Source of the DNA: Candidatus Peregrinibacteria bacterium RIFOXYB2_FULL_33_20
Lineage (GTDB): Bacteria > Patescibacteriota > Gracilibacteria > UBA1369 > GWF2-33-10
NCBI GenBank assembly: GCA_001788835.1
Contig: MFXK01000010.1
Span: 1-64,000, forward strand
Length of the DNA: 64,000 nucleotides
Reading direction: 5' to 3'
The position numbers and the translations under genes are program-made. This document shows positions 52,833-61,273 of the stretch, piece after piece. The notes under the pieces were generated by a model, which worked only from the letters and a program-made list of their open reading frames with translations, searched no databases and had not been told where the DNA came from. Position 1 is the first letter of the stretch, and every line of letters starts with the position of its first letter.

Positions 52833-54413
52833 TTGTCTTCCAAACAAATCATTGCCGGTGCCATTTTACTTGGACTGTCTTCCTTAATAAGCAGACTGCT
52901 TGGTGTATATCGAGACCATTTATTCGGTATCATGTTTGGCACTACTTCTACCGGCATTCATGATATTGGCGTTTATTTAACTGCTTTTCGTATCCCTGAT
53001 TTTCTCTATACAGTGTTAATATATGGAGCAATATCAACAGCTTTCATTCCAATATTCACTGAATTAATAACAAAAAAAGATGACAAAAAAGCATGTGATT
53101 TTGCTACAAACATAACAAATACTTTAATTTTATTTTTATTAATTTGTGAAATAATAATTTTTATTTTCACTCCATATTTAACAAAAATATTTGCCGCTGG
53201 ATTCACAGGTGAAAGGTTAGATCTGATGATAAAACTAACAAGAATTATGCTTTTATCTCCAATATTTTTTGGTATAAGCAGTATATTTCAGGGCATACAA
53301 AACACTTACAAAATCTTTCTCTATCCAGCTCTTGCGCCAATTTTTTACAATCTTTCTATTATTATAGGCACATTATTTTTCGCAAAAAATTATGGAATTT
53401 ATGGTCTTGCAATTTCAGTATGTATCGGAGCTTTTCTTCACATGCTTATACAAATCCCACAAACAATTAAACTTGGATTTAAATATAAATTTTCTATTAA
53501 TTTAAAAAACTATGAAATGAAACGATTTTTTAAATTAATGATCCCAAGAATAATTGGACTTTCAGTGGATCAATTAACTCTTATTATCAATTCAAACTTC
53601 GCAACAACCTTATCATATTCAGCAACAACAGTGCTTCCATATGCAGTAAATATTCAAAGCTTACCACTCGGTCTTTTTGGCATTGCTGTTGCCATCGCAT
53701 CATTTTCAACATTTTCAGAAATGGCGGCCAACAAAGATCATGAAAAAGTTTCTTATGTTTTGAAACAATCTATTTCCAACATTCTTTTCTTTGTAATTCC
53801 GTCTGCAATCGGTCTTTATATTATAAAATACGATGTAATCAATTTAATCTTTGGAGGAGGAAAATTCACACAAAACGATATAATATTAACAGGTGATACT
53901 TTGAGTTTTCTGTTAATAGGCTTAGCCTTTCAATCAATAACTCCAATCTTAGCAAGAATTTTTTATAGTTACCATGACACCAAGACGCCTCTTTATACGG
54001 CAATTTTTGCAATATTAATTAACATCATAGCAGTATTCATAACTACAAAAATTTTAAATCTTGATGTAAAAGGAATTGCTTTAGCAATAAGTTTAACAGG
54101 AATTTTTAATTCAATTATTCTTGCAATAGCTTTGAAATTCAAACTAAATCTTCAAAATTTCTTTCCATTCAAAAACACAATAAAAATTATAATCTCATCA
54201 TCTTTAATGGGAGTTTTTGTTTACAAAATTTCACCACTTATTATTAATCAACTACATTTAAATTTCACCGGCTTAATTTTAAAAATCACAAATCTCGCCA
54301 TCCCAATTTCACTTGGAATAATTCTTTACATCATATTTGCAATACTTTTAAAAATCCCTGAAATATACACTCTATTAAATAAATGTTTCCCTAATTCAAA
54401 ATTCAAAATTTAG
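52833..54413 (+). CDS. murJ: Lipid II flippase MurJ (MviN)
   Basis: 526 aa from TTG 52833 (MSSKQIIAGAILLGLSSLIS). About 14 membrane helices. SRLLGVYRDHLFGIMFG, FLYTVLIYGAISTAFIPIFT and the LARIFYSYHDTKTPLYTAIF segment are typical of the MOP-superfamily MurJ group. It flips lipid-linked peptidoglycan precursor across the membrane. It follows manC at 41 bases in the same direction. The last codons are read from an AATTCAAAATT micro-repeat that also reaches the convergent ribD end. Confidence 0.92.
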   Translation: MSSKQIIAGAILLGLSSLISRLLGVYRDHLFGIMFGTTSTGIHDIGVYLTAFRIPDFLYTVLIYGAISTAFIPIFTELITKKDDKKACDFATNITNTLILFLLICEIIIFIFTPYLTKIFAAGFTGERLDLMIKLTRIMLLSPIFFGISSIFQGIQNTYKIFLYPALAPIFYNLSIIIGTLFFAKNYGIYGLAISVCIGAFLHMLIQIPQTIKLGFKYKFSINLKNYEMKRFFKLMIPRIIGLSVDQLTLIINSNFATTLSYSATTVLPYAVNIQSLPLGLFGIAVAIASFSTFSEMAANKDHEKVSYVLKQSISNILFFVIPSAIGLYIIKYDVINLIFGGGKFTQNDIILTGDTLSFLLIGLAFQSITPILARIFYSYHDTKTPLYTAIFAILINIIAVFITTKILNLDVKGIALAISLTGIFNSIILAIALKFKLNLQNFFPFKNTIKIIISSSLMGVFVYKISPLIINQLHLNFTGLILKITNLAIPISLGIILYIIFAILLKIPEIYTLLNKCFPNSKFKI

Positions 54414-54433
54414 AATTTAGAATTTAGAATTTT
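54397..54433. repeat. AATTCAAAATTTAGAATTT repeat at the murJ-ribD junction
   Basis: AATTCAAAATTCAAAATTTA and TTTAGAATTTAGAATTTT form complementary halves between two convergent genes, and both gene ends overlap it. Likely a hairpin terminator grown from a micro-repeat. Confidence 0.6.
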
Positions 54434-55545
54434 ATATACCCTTCCCACCACAAATCATCATCGACTTTCGTTATAGAAATATCTTTAAATTTAAAATCAG
54501 CTAAAATTTCATTTGCAAAAAGATTTGGTGCGTCAATTTTACCTGATATTTTTGGGCTATAAATAATATTTATTTTATCAACTAATCCTGCATTTAAAAA
54601 TGCGCTATTAATTGTCCCCCCACCTTCAACCAAAACACTGCTTATATTTTCTTCACTGCATTTACAAATTAAACCATTTAAATCTAAAAAACCTTCTTTC
54701 TCTTCATTCAATTCCCAAATTTTTACATTTTTCATTTTCTCCAGTTCTTTCCTTTTCCCCCACTGATCACTGACCACTGACCACTGACCACAACAAATTA
54801 TCGTTTGCCCCTCCTCTTTAAAAATATTTGCATCCAAATTTACCCGCAAATTACTATCCAAAATTATTTTTATAGGGTTTCGAACATTTTTTTTATTCAA
54901 TCGGCAAGTAAGTCTAGGATTATCAATTAAAACTGTATCAATTCCAATTAAAATCGCATCATAAAGATTTCGTAATTCATAAACTTTTTGCCATGATTTT
55001 TCATTACCTAAAATAGTTTTTTTATTTTTTTCTAAAGAAATTTTACCATCCAAAGTAGATGCAGTTTTGATAGTTACAAAAGGTTTTTTATAGCTAATCC
55101 ATTTAACAAAAATTTCATTTAATTTCAAACATTGTTTTTCCAAAATTCCGCAATGGACTCTAATATTTGCCTTTTCAAGCTCCGAAATCCCCTTTCCAGA
55201 GACCAAAGGATTCGGATCTTTCATGCCAATAAAAACCTCGGATATTCCTGATTTAATTATTTCTTTCGTACAAGGCCCAGTCTTGCCACTATGGCAACAT
55301 GGTTCCAAATTTACATACAATATTGCTCCCTTCGGATCTTCAATACAATTTTTCAATGCTTCAACCTCTGCATGCTGATCTCCAAATTTTCTATGAAAAC
55401 CCCTGCCAATAATTTTCATTCTTCCCTTATCATTTTTTACAATCAAAGCCCCAACCATCGGATTCGGACTCACAAAACCAGTCCCTTGTTTCGCAAGAGC
55501 AATAACCTGACTCATAAACTCCTCATGAATTTCTTTGTTAAGCAT
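54424..55545 (-). CDS. ribD: Bifunctional riboflavin deaminase/reductase RibD
   Basis: 373 aa. The deaminase half has the zinc motif HAEVEALKNC and the PCCHSGKTGPCTKEI block. The reductase half has TLDGKISLE, IKIILDSNLRV and VLVEGGGTINSAFLN. It converts diaminohydroxyphosphoribosylaminopyrimidine to the ribitylamino precursor in two steps. Residues ~251-261 (GQWSVVSDQWG) are read from a GACCACTGA-type micro-repeat (54764-54795) that expands a loop between TIIC and NVKIWEL. Convergent with murJ. ribBA lies 2 kb to the right. Confidence 0.94.
   Translation of the reverse strand: MLNKEIHEEFMSQVIALAKQGTGFVSPNPMVGALIVKNDKGRMKIIGRGFHRKFGDQHAEVEALKNCIEDPKGAILYVNLEPCCHSGKTGPCTKEIIKSGISEVFIGMKDPNPLVSGKGISELEKANIRVHCGILEKQCLKLNEIFVKWISYKKPFVTIKTASTLDGKISLEKNKKTILGNEKSWQKVYELRNLYDAILIGIDTVLIDNPRLTCRLNKKNVRNPIKIILDSNLRVNLDANIFKEEGQTIICCGQWSVVSDQWGKRKELEKMKNVKIWELNEEKEGFLDLNGLICKCSEENISSVLVEGGGTINSAFLNAGLVDKINIIYSPKISGKIDAPNLFANEILADFKFKDISITKVDDDLWWEGYIKF
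54764..54795. repeat. GACCACTGA repeat inside ribD
   Basis: TGATCACTGACCACTGACCA continues to CTGACCACAAC, about three tandem units of the family seen at 7098 and 12114. It is translated in frame as WSVVSDQW within RibD. Confidence 0.75.
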
Positions 55546-55614
55546 GGAATTTATTAAAAAATCTTAAGCTCAGAAATTTTATAGAAATTTAGTCAGTTTA
55601 GCAAAAAACTAAGT

Positions 55615-56433
55615 TTAATTTGATTCTCCAGGTACTTCTCCTGACAATGAAATTTCAAATTGCAATTGACCTTCATCATCACAAAATAATTTTGCCTTAT
55701 AAATAGATTTTCCTTTCGCAAGTCTATTAACTATTTCATTTAATTGTTGAGAAGCAATCTCAATTAATTTTGCAATAAATGCTTCTTGTGTGACTCCTAA
55801 TTTCTGACAATTTTCAGTATAAAGAATTTTTGCTAATTGAGTTAATTTTCTTTCCGCAAAAGTTTTTTGATATACGAAAACCTGCTCGGCATCTGGAGAT
55901 ATATGTCTTAATCCTGCCATCTCTGCTTCAACAACAAATACAGCTTGCTCTGCATGACCTCCTGTAAGTTTTTTTATATTTACTCCATTTGCTTTTGCTC
56001 TTTCAAATAATTTCAAAATTAAAAGTATATCTTTCTCTGTTAAATTAAATGCCTGTACAGATTTAATACAATTAGCACAAAAGCCACATCCTTCATATTC
56101 TTTTCCTTCTTCATTATGATGATCGTCTCCATGTAACCCTAAATTTTGTATTCCTCCTTCAACCTCAATAACATCATCTATCAATTTCTCTGTAGGTTCT
56201 ACGCCAAAACTTCTTAAAATTGCAATTCCTGCCATTAACAAACCAGCACTGCCTCCTTGCATTGATGTTGGTTCATTATTTTCTATAATATCTCTTCCAT
56301 CTACACATCCACTTTTTACATTTTCAGATTTAGAAGGATCTTCTACTAAAAATGCATTTTCTTTTACAAAAGATTCTGCTTGTTCTAATGACATCTTTCG
56401 CCTTGTTTCTTCCTTAGGATTATCTATACTCAT
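55615..56433 (-). CDS. Unknown protein with a beta-carbonic-anhydrase-like metal motif
   Basis: 272 aa, soluble. The order SGCVDGRD (Cys, Asp, Arg; ~42), NLGLHGDDHHNEEG (His-rich; ~98) and YEGCGFCANC (Cys; ~115) parallels the C-x-D-x-R ... H-x-x-C zinc site of beta-class carbonic anhydrases, with extra His and Cys. LKKLTGGHAEQAVFVVEAE-like text near 160 and a C-terminal beta-sheet-like end complete it. A single-metal hydrolyase or metal-binding role is inferred. It is stand-alone, between ribD and the phosphoribosyltransferase. Confidence 0.65.
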   Translation of the reverse strand: MSIDNPKEETRRKMSLEQAESFVKENAFLVEDPSKSENVKSGCVDGRDIIENNEPTSMQGGSAGLLMAGIAILRSFGVEPTEKLIDDVIEVEGGIQNLGLHGDDHHNEEGKEYEGCGFCANCIKSVQAFNLTEKDILLILKLFERAKANGVNIKKLTGGHAEQAVFVVEAEMAGLRHISPDAEQVFVYQKTFAERKLTQLAKILYTENCQKLGVTQEAFIAKLIEIASQQLNEIVNRLAKGKSIYKAKLFCDDEGQLQFEISLSGEVPGESN

Positions 56434-56648
56434 ATTTTTATAAATTTAAAAAATAACAAAAATATTTTAAATATATTTTTCAAAATAGTCCATATTTTTA
56501 TTTTTAATTTTTAATTCCACATTCTATATTCCATATTCGCCCTCTCCATCACACTTCCCCCAGCAAATGCCCCATTTTATCTTTTTTTGTTTTAAGGTAT
56601 TTTGCTGTTTTTCGATTTATTTTTTAAATATTATTTGCTATACTAATT

Positions 56649-56681
56649 ATAGTTGATAGTTGACACTAAACTATCAACTAT
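56649..56681. promoter_or_regulatory. 13-bp inverted repeat before the wHTH-phosphoribosyltransferase gene
   Basis: ATAGTTGATAGTT (56649-56661) and AACTATCAACTAT (56669-56681) are perfect arms around GACACTA, 18 bases before the ATG at 56699. It could be an operator for the protein's own winged helix or another repeat family. Confidence 0.55.
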
Positions 56682-56698
56682 CAATTTTACATTTAATC

Positions 56699-57664
56699 AT
56701 GAAAACCAATACAGCCAATAAAATTCTTGATTATTTGACAAAGCAAGGACCAATTAAAGCAAATGATATTATTCAGTATCTACAAATAAGTCCACAAGCT
56801 ACATTCAAGCAACTTAAGAATTTATATTCAAAAAATTTAATTACGAAATCAGGAACTCCACCTAAGGTTTTTTATCAAATCGCAAAAACTAAATTAAAAC
56901 CACCAAATATTAATTTACCAAAAAAAATTGATGAGACCTATCTTATAATAAGTCCTGAAGGTGAACTTTTGGAAGGGACGCAAGGTTTTGGATATTTTTG
57001 CAATAAAAACAATTTAAATATAAATAAAACTGCTGATGAATACTTAAATACATTAAAAAAATATGATAAATTTAAAAACAATGGATTAATTGATGGCATG
57101 TCTAAGCTTAAAAAAACTTTTAAAAATATTTATTTGGATGAAATCTATTATCTTGATTTTTATAGTATTGAAAGGTTTGGCAAAACTAAACTTGGAAATC
57201 TCGTGCTTTATGCTAAACAAAGTCAAAATAAAGCTTTAATTTATAAAATTTATCAACTTATAAAAGAAAAAATATCAAATTTAATAAAAGAAAAACATAT
57301 TGATGCTATAGCCTTTATTCCACCCACAATACCAAGAAAAATACAATTTCAAAAAGAATTGGAAAAACTTTTGACACTTAAAATACCAAAATTTAATATT
57401 GTAAAAATTTTGAATCAAATCCCAATTGCACAAAAAACTTTAAATAAGCTTGAAGACAGAATTGAAAATGTCGAGACCACAATATTTATTGATGATAAAA
57501 AATCTTACAAAAATATTTTACTTATTGATGATGCTGTTGGATCAGGTGCAACTCTTAATGAAACTGCAAAAAAAATAAGAGAAAAAAACTTAGTAAAAGC
57601 AAATTTAATAGGACTAGCTTTAGTTGGCAGTTTCAAAGGATTTGATATAATAAATGAAATTTAA
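56699..57664 (+). CDS. Winged-helix/phosphoribosyltransferase fusion
   Basis: 321 aa from ATG 56699. The frame is open to 56660, but only through the upstream inverted repeat. Residues 1-~65 form a winged helix ([40 protein letters not shown]). The C-terminal part has [20 protein letters not shown] and the PRPP-binding motif [20 protein letters not shown], typical of type I phosphoribosyltransferases including ComF. It binds PRPP or nucleotides and DNA, like PurR-type sensors. Ends 4 bases into the convergent ribBA. Target unknown. Confidence 0.8.
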   Translation: MKTNTANKILDYLTKQGPIKANDIIQYLQISPQATFKQLKNLYSKNLITKSGTPPKVFYQIAKTKLKPPNINLPKKIDETYLIISPEGELLEGTQGFGYFCNKNNLNINKTADEYLNTLKKYDKFKNNGLIDGMSKLKKTFKNIYLDEIYYLDFYSIERFGKTKLGNLVLYAKQSQNKALIYKIYQLIKEKISNLIKEKHIDAIAFIPPTIPRKIQFQKELEKLLTLKIPKFNIVKILNQIPIAQKTLNKLEDRIENVETTIFIDDKKSYKNILLIDDAVGSGATLNETAKKIREKNLVKANLIGLALVGSFKGFDIINEI

Positions 57665-58860
57665 ACTTTCCTCAACAAATGTCCCATTTTATCTTTTTTT
57701 GTTTTGAGATATTTTGCTGTTTTAGCGTGAGGTTTGATTTCAATTGGAACTCTTTCTGTAATTTCCAATCCATACCCCTCAAGCCCAACTATTTTCTTGG
57801 GATTGTTTGTCATCAACCTAATCGAGCTTAAACCCAAATCAACAAGTATTTGGGCGCCAATTCCATAATTTCTAAGATCAGCTTTAAATCCTAATATTTC
57901 ATTTGCTTCCACCGTGTCATAACCTTTATCTTGTAAATCATAGGCCCGCAATTTGTTCAAAAGTCCAATACCACGGCCTTCTTGTCTCATATATAAAAAA
58001 ACTCCAAGCCCTTCTTTCTCTATCATTTTCAAAGCATACTCCATTTGAGCTTTGCAATCACATCGCATTGATCCAAATGTTTCACCTGTCAAACACTCGC
58101 TATGAACTCTAACCAAAACATTTTTCTTGCCTGCGACCTTTCCTTTGACTATTACTAAATGATCTTTATCGTCAACTTGATTCGAATATCCAATTAACTT
58201 AAATTCTCCGAATTTTGTTGGGAAAGGTATTTCCACTTCACGTTTAATTAACTTTTCATTTTGTCTCCTATGTTTAATTAAATCCTCAATTGAAATAATT
58301 TTTAGTTTATGTTGCACAGCAAATTTACGAAGATCAGGCATTCTGGCCATCTCGCCATCTTCTTTTGCAATTTCACAAATAACAGCAACTTCTTTCAAAT
58401 AAGCTAATTTACATAAATCAATAGAAGCTTCAGTATGTCCAGCACGCACTAAAACTCCACCATTTTTTGCAATCAATGGAAAAACGTGCCCAGGTCGTGA
58501 GAAATCATTTGTTTTAACTTTATCTGAAGTCAAAGCCATTATTGTTTTAGCTCTGTCTGAAGCTGAAATCCCTGTTGTAATTCCTTTTTTTAAATCAATA
58601 GATACAGTAAAATTTGTTTCTTTGCGATCAGTATTCCTAGCTACCATTGGATCCAAATTCAATTTTTCAGCAATATCCTGACTAACTGGAGTACAAATAA
58701 GTCCTCTAGCCTCTTTTGCCATAAAATTAATTGCTTCTTTCGTCACTTTTTCCCCAGCCATCACCAAATCACCTTCATTTTCCCTACCTTCATCATCGAC
58801 AACAATAATCATTTTCCCTGATTCGAAATCATTAACCGCTTCTTGAATGGTGTTTAGCAT
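57661..58860 (-). CDS. ribBA: Bifunctional riboflavin protein RibBA (DHBP synthase / GTP cyclohydrolase II)
   Basis: 399 aa. The DHBP synthase half starts [20 protein letters not shown], followed by [16 protein letters not shown] and [12 protein letters not shown]. The GTP cyclohydrolase II half has the zinc site [17 protein letters not shown] and [20 protein letters not shown]. It makes dihydroxybutanone phosphate and opens GTP, the two inputs of riboflavin synthesis. Its stop overlaps the convergent phosphoribosyltransferase end by 4 bases. Confidence 0.96.
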   Translation of the reverse strand: MLNTIQEAVNDFESGKMIIVVDDEGRENEGDLVMAGEKVTKEAINFMAKEARGLICTPVSQDIAEKLNLDPMVARNTDRKETNFTVSIDLKKGITTGISASDRAKTIMALTSDKVKTNDFSRPGHVFPLIAKNGGVLVRAGHTEASIDLCKLAYLKEVAVICEIAKEDGEMARMPDLRKFAVQHKLKIISIEDLIKHRRQNEKLIKREVEIPFPTKFGEFKLIGYSNQVDDKDHLVIVKGKVAGKKNVLVRVHSECLTGETFGSMRCDCKAQMEYALKMIEKEGLGVFLYMRQEGRGIGLLNKLRAYDLQDKGYDTVEANEILGFKADLRNYGIGAQILVDLGLSSIRLMTNNPKKIVGLEGYGLEITERVPIEIKPHAKTAKYLKTKKDKMGHLLRKV

Positions 58861-58867
58861 TTATATA

Positions 58868-58976
58868 AATTTTGAATTCTAAATTCTAAATTATGGTTTT
58901 AATTTTTATAAAATAAAAATTTATTTTATAAATTTTAAGTCCTTCATTCAAAATTCAAAATTAAGAATTTAGAATT
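58868..58976. repeat. AT-rich micro-repeats between ribBA and pyrC
   Basis: TTTGAATTCTAAATTCTAAA at one end and AAAATTAAGAATTTAGAATT at the other enclose a hairpin-forming ATAAAATAAAAATTTATTTT stretch. No gene. Probably leader and terminator sequence between pyrC and ribBA. Confidence 0.5.
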
Positions 58977-58977
58977 T

Positions 58978-60210
58978 TTACCCAAACTCCACCTCCTTCC
59001 CCTTCCCTTCCCCAACAATCCTTCCTTCCCTCATCATCACTTCCCCTCCCCTTATCGTCATTACTGGCCAGCCTTTACAAATTCTACCAGCATACGGAGT
59101 CCAGCCACATTTTGAAACAACATTTCCATTTTTAATTTCTTTTTCTAAATTTAAATCAACTAAAACCAAATCCGCATCAAATCCTTCTTTTATTTCCCCT
59201 TTGTTTTTTATGCCAAAAATTTTAGCAGGATTATAAGACATCAATCTTACTATATCTTGCAAAGTTAATCTTCCCTTAGAAACTTCATTTAACATCAAAG
59301 GCAGTGAAAATTCAACTCCAGGAACTCCAAAAGCAGGTTTTTCAGATTCTTTTTCTGCTTTGGTATGAGGGGCATGATCTGTAGCAATAGTATCAATCGT
59401 ATAATCTTTCAATCCTTCCCAAAGTGCATTCTGATCTTCAAGACTTGCGAGTTCAGGCTTCACACAACAATATCCGCCATGTTTCTCACGATCTTCTTTA
59501 TTTAGAAATAAATGATGAGGACAAGCTTCCATAAATACTTTTTTATTTCCATTTTTTTTCAAATCTCGAACTTTATCAACTTCACGTTTCAAACTTGCAT
59601 GACATAAATAAAATTCATTACTGCTTTCTAATAAATATTTCAAAGCCAAATCAAAAGTTTCACCTTCAGCATGAAGAGCATATCTCTGTTTAACTTTAAA
59701 TAATTTTTGCAAAACTTCAGGATCAGTAATTAACAAATTTCCTGTTGTAACATTCATATAAACTTTCACTCCAGCAACATTTTTCACTTTTTTTATTTCA
59801 TCCAAATTCTCTCCATTTGTACCGAAATACAATCCAAAATCAACTAAAGACATTTTTGAAACTATTGCTCTTTTTTTCTCCAAAAGTTCATTTGTGAAAA
59901 TAGGTGGCACATTATTTGGCATATCCAAAACAGTTGTAACACCGCCCATCAATGCCGCTTTTGAACCACTTTCAAAATCCTCCTTATATTCCTGCCCAGG
60001 CGTACGGAAATGCACATGACAGTCAATAATCCCTGGCAATAAAAATTCCCCATTCCCATTTATCACTGTCATTTCTGCTTTTTTTCCTGTCATTCCTGCG
60101 GAGGCAGGAATCTTACCAATTTTCAAAACCTCCCCATCCTCAATCAAAACATCCTGTTCCTCAGAAATTTTCTCACAACTTACGATTTTTACATTTTTTA
60201 TTAAAAGCAT
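58978..60210 (-). CDS. pyrC: Dihydroorotase
   Basis: 410 aa, type I. The metal site starts PGIIDCHVHFRTPGQEYKED, and TTVLDMPNNVPPI, AGVKVYMNVTTG (site of the carboxylated Lys), CHASLKREVDKV and TDHAPHTKAEKE follow. It closes carbamoyl-aspartate to dihydroorotate in pyrimidine synthesis. Residues ~33-46 (KIPASAGMTGKKAE) are read from a palindromic repeat (60092-60112) and do not belong to the family. They lie in the N-terminal beta-sandwich before INGNGEFLLPG. The AbrB-like gene is 9 bases upstream and pyrB is on the far side of a mobile cassette. Confidence 0.94.
   Translation of the reverse strand: MLLIKNVKIVSCEKISEEQDVLIEDGEVLKIGKIPASAGMTGKKAEMTVINGNGEFLLPGIIDCHVHFRTPGQEYKEDFESGSKAALMGGVTTVLDMPNNVPPIFTNELLEKKRAIVSKMSLVDFGLYFGTNGENLDEIKKVKNVAGVKVYMNVTTGNLLITDPEVLQKLFKVKQRYALHAEGETFDLALKYLLESSNEFYLCHASLKREVDKVRDLKKNGNKKVFMEACPHHLFLNKEDREKHGGYCCVKPELASLEDQNALWEGLKDYTIDTIATDHAPHTKAEKESEKPAFGVPGVEFSLPLMLNEVSKGRLTLQDIVRLMSYNPAKIFGIKNKGEIKEGFDADLVLVDLNLEKEIKNGNVVSKCGWTPYAGRICKGWPVMTIRGGEVMMREGRIVGEGKGKEVEFG
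60092..60112. repeat. ATTCCTGC/GCAGGAAT palindrome inside pyrC
   Basis: ATTCCTGC-GGAG-GCAGGAAT is a perfect 8-bp stem-loop, preceded by GTC and followed by CTTACC. It is translated as IPASAGM. The ATTCCTGC arm also occurs at 36169. Confidence 0.8.
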
Positions 60211-60219
60211 TTTTTATAT

Positions 60220-60396
60220 TTATTTGGATTTAGTTCTTTTTTTAATTTCTTTTAAAAATTGTTGTTTAGTAAAAAGAGGCGTTAAAATTATATCCCCATT
60301 ATTTATCTTGCAGTCAAAAGCATCTACAGAGAAAGACTCCCTAATTTCTTTAGGGATAGTAATTTGTCCACGCTCTGAGATTTGTACTGCAATCAC
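60220..60396 (-). CDS. AbrB/MazE-type DNA-binding protein
   Basis: 58 aa from GTG 60396. VQISERGQITIPKEIRESFS is the swapped-hairpin AbrB/SpoVT signature (G-Q-I-T-I-P-K-E-I-R), followed by CKINNGDIILTPLFTKQ. Below the usual length cut-off. It forms dimers that bind DNA; MazE/AbrB members often pair with a toxin, but no toxin gene follows. pyrC starts 9 bases downstream, so both may share a transcript and this protein may regulate pyrC. A palindrome upstream (60424-60439) could be its operator. Confidence 0.78.
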   Translation of the reverse strand: MIAVQISERGQITIPKEIRESFSVDAFDCKINNGDIILTPLFTKQQFLKEIKKRTKSK

Positions 60397-60423
60397 ACTG
60401 AAAATATGAATTACTGAAATACT

Positions 60424-60439
60424 GTATTAATTTTAATAC
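60424..60439. promoter_or_regulatory. Palindrome before the AbrB-like gene
   Basis: GTATTAATTTTAATAC is a perfect 16-base inverted repeat, 28 bases upstream of the GTG start. A plausible autoregulatory operator. Confidence 0.4.
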
Positions 60440-60479
60440 AAAAAAAACATAAAATCAATTATCGTTCAGAATTATTTAG

Positions 60480-61038
60480 GGATCAAGCGGAAAATAATTT
60501 GAATAAATAATTTTAAAAATTCATGAAAAGACCAGAAAAGTAGGATATTTTGCCTTTAGTGTGTCATTCCAGTGAAGACTGGAATCCAGTAAACATACTT
60601 ATTATTTATGGATAAAACTTATTTTATATATATTATTGCTAGTAAACGTAATGGTACTTTATATGTAGGAATGACAAATAATTTAGAAAGGAGAATTACT
60701 GAACATAAAGAACAAATTAACAAAAGCTTTTCATCAAAATATAATATATCAAGATTAGTATGGTATGAAGAATTTGATACTGCAATATCAGCAATTGAAA
60801 AAGAGAAACAAATTAAAAAATGGAAAAGAGAATGGAAAATAAATTTAATTGAGAAAGACAATCCTAACTGGAAAAATTTATATTATTTATTTTAACCAAT
60901 TCTGGATATTATAAAGTTCAACACTATCGAGGTTAGTCCTCTACTGGATACCAGCCGGAGTTTACACCAATGAAGATGGGTGCTGGTATGACGACTAACG
61001 ATAAATTATTGTTTTTTAAACCAATTTCTGCTTGATCC
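60480..61038 (+). mobile_element. Second full copy of the GIY-YIG mobile cassette
   Basis: GGATCAAGCGGAAAATAATT opens the copy and CCAATTTCTGCTTGATCC closes it, so the inverted repeats are kept. The 5' ~140 bases agree closely with the cassette at 9147-9684, and the palindromes (GTCATTCCAGTGAAGACTGG; GGATACCAGCC...GCTGGTATGAC) are present. No perfect target duplication remains (flanks ATTATTTAG and ATATTTTTT), so it is older or differently inserted. It separates the AbrB-pyrC unit from pyrB. Confidence 0.85.
60608..60895 (+). CDS. Single-domain GIY-YIG endonuclease, second copy
   Basis: 95 aa, about 92% identical to the copy at 9271-9558. TYFIYIIASKRNGTLYVGMT and NNLERRITEHKE carry the core motif and Arg, and IEKEKQIKKWKREW the Glu region. 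The start is fixed by alignment of the two copies. Changes are mostly conservative (V/I, E/D, D/N), so the reading frame appears to be kept. It is the sole gene of the cassette. Confidence 0.88.
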   Translation: MDKTYFIYIIASKRNGTLYVGMTNNLERRITEHKEQINKSFSSKYNISRLVWYEEFDTAISAIEKEKQIKKWKREWKINLIEKDNPNWKNLYYLF

Positions 61039-61057
61039 ATATTTTTTCATTCTATTA

Positions 61058-61267
61058 TTATTCCGGATTACTTGTATAAGGAGTTGTTGGATCAAGATTT
61101 CCATCAACATTTAAATTGTTATTAGGGTTTGTAGTTTCAGGCATCATTTCAGTATTTAACCCCTCAATATTTGTATCATTATTTGGAGAGGCTACATTCG
61201 AATTAGTCTCTGAACAACTATATAAACTTGAAACAACAAAAACTAATAATATTATTAATTTTTTCAT
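61058..61267 (-). CDS. Small lipoprotein
   Basis: 69 aa. MKKLIILLVFVVSSLYSCSE carries a lipobox (L-Y-S-C), so Cys18 would be lipidated. The mature ~51 residues are Asn/Thr/Pro-rich and unstructured. It starts 6 bases after the pyrB stop and lies 19 bases outside the mobile cassette. Probably co-transcribed with pyrB. Function unknown. Confidence 0.65.
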   Translation of the reverse strand: MKKLIILLVFVVSSLYSCSETNSNVASPNNDTNIEGLNTEMMPETTNPNNNLNVDGNLDPTTPYTSNPE

Positions 61268-61273
61268 AAAATA

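Noticed and set aside
60224-60409. 61-codon plus-strand frame
   Set aside because: It is antisense to the AbrB-like gene, whose minus-strand product carries a clear motif.
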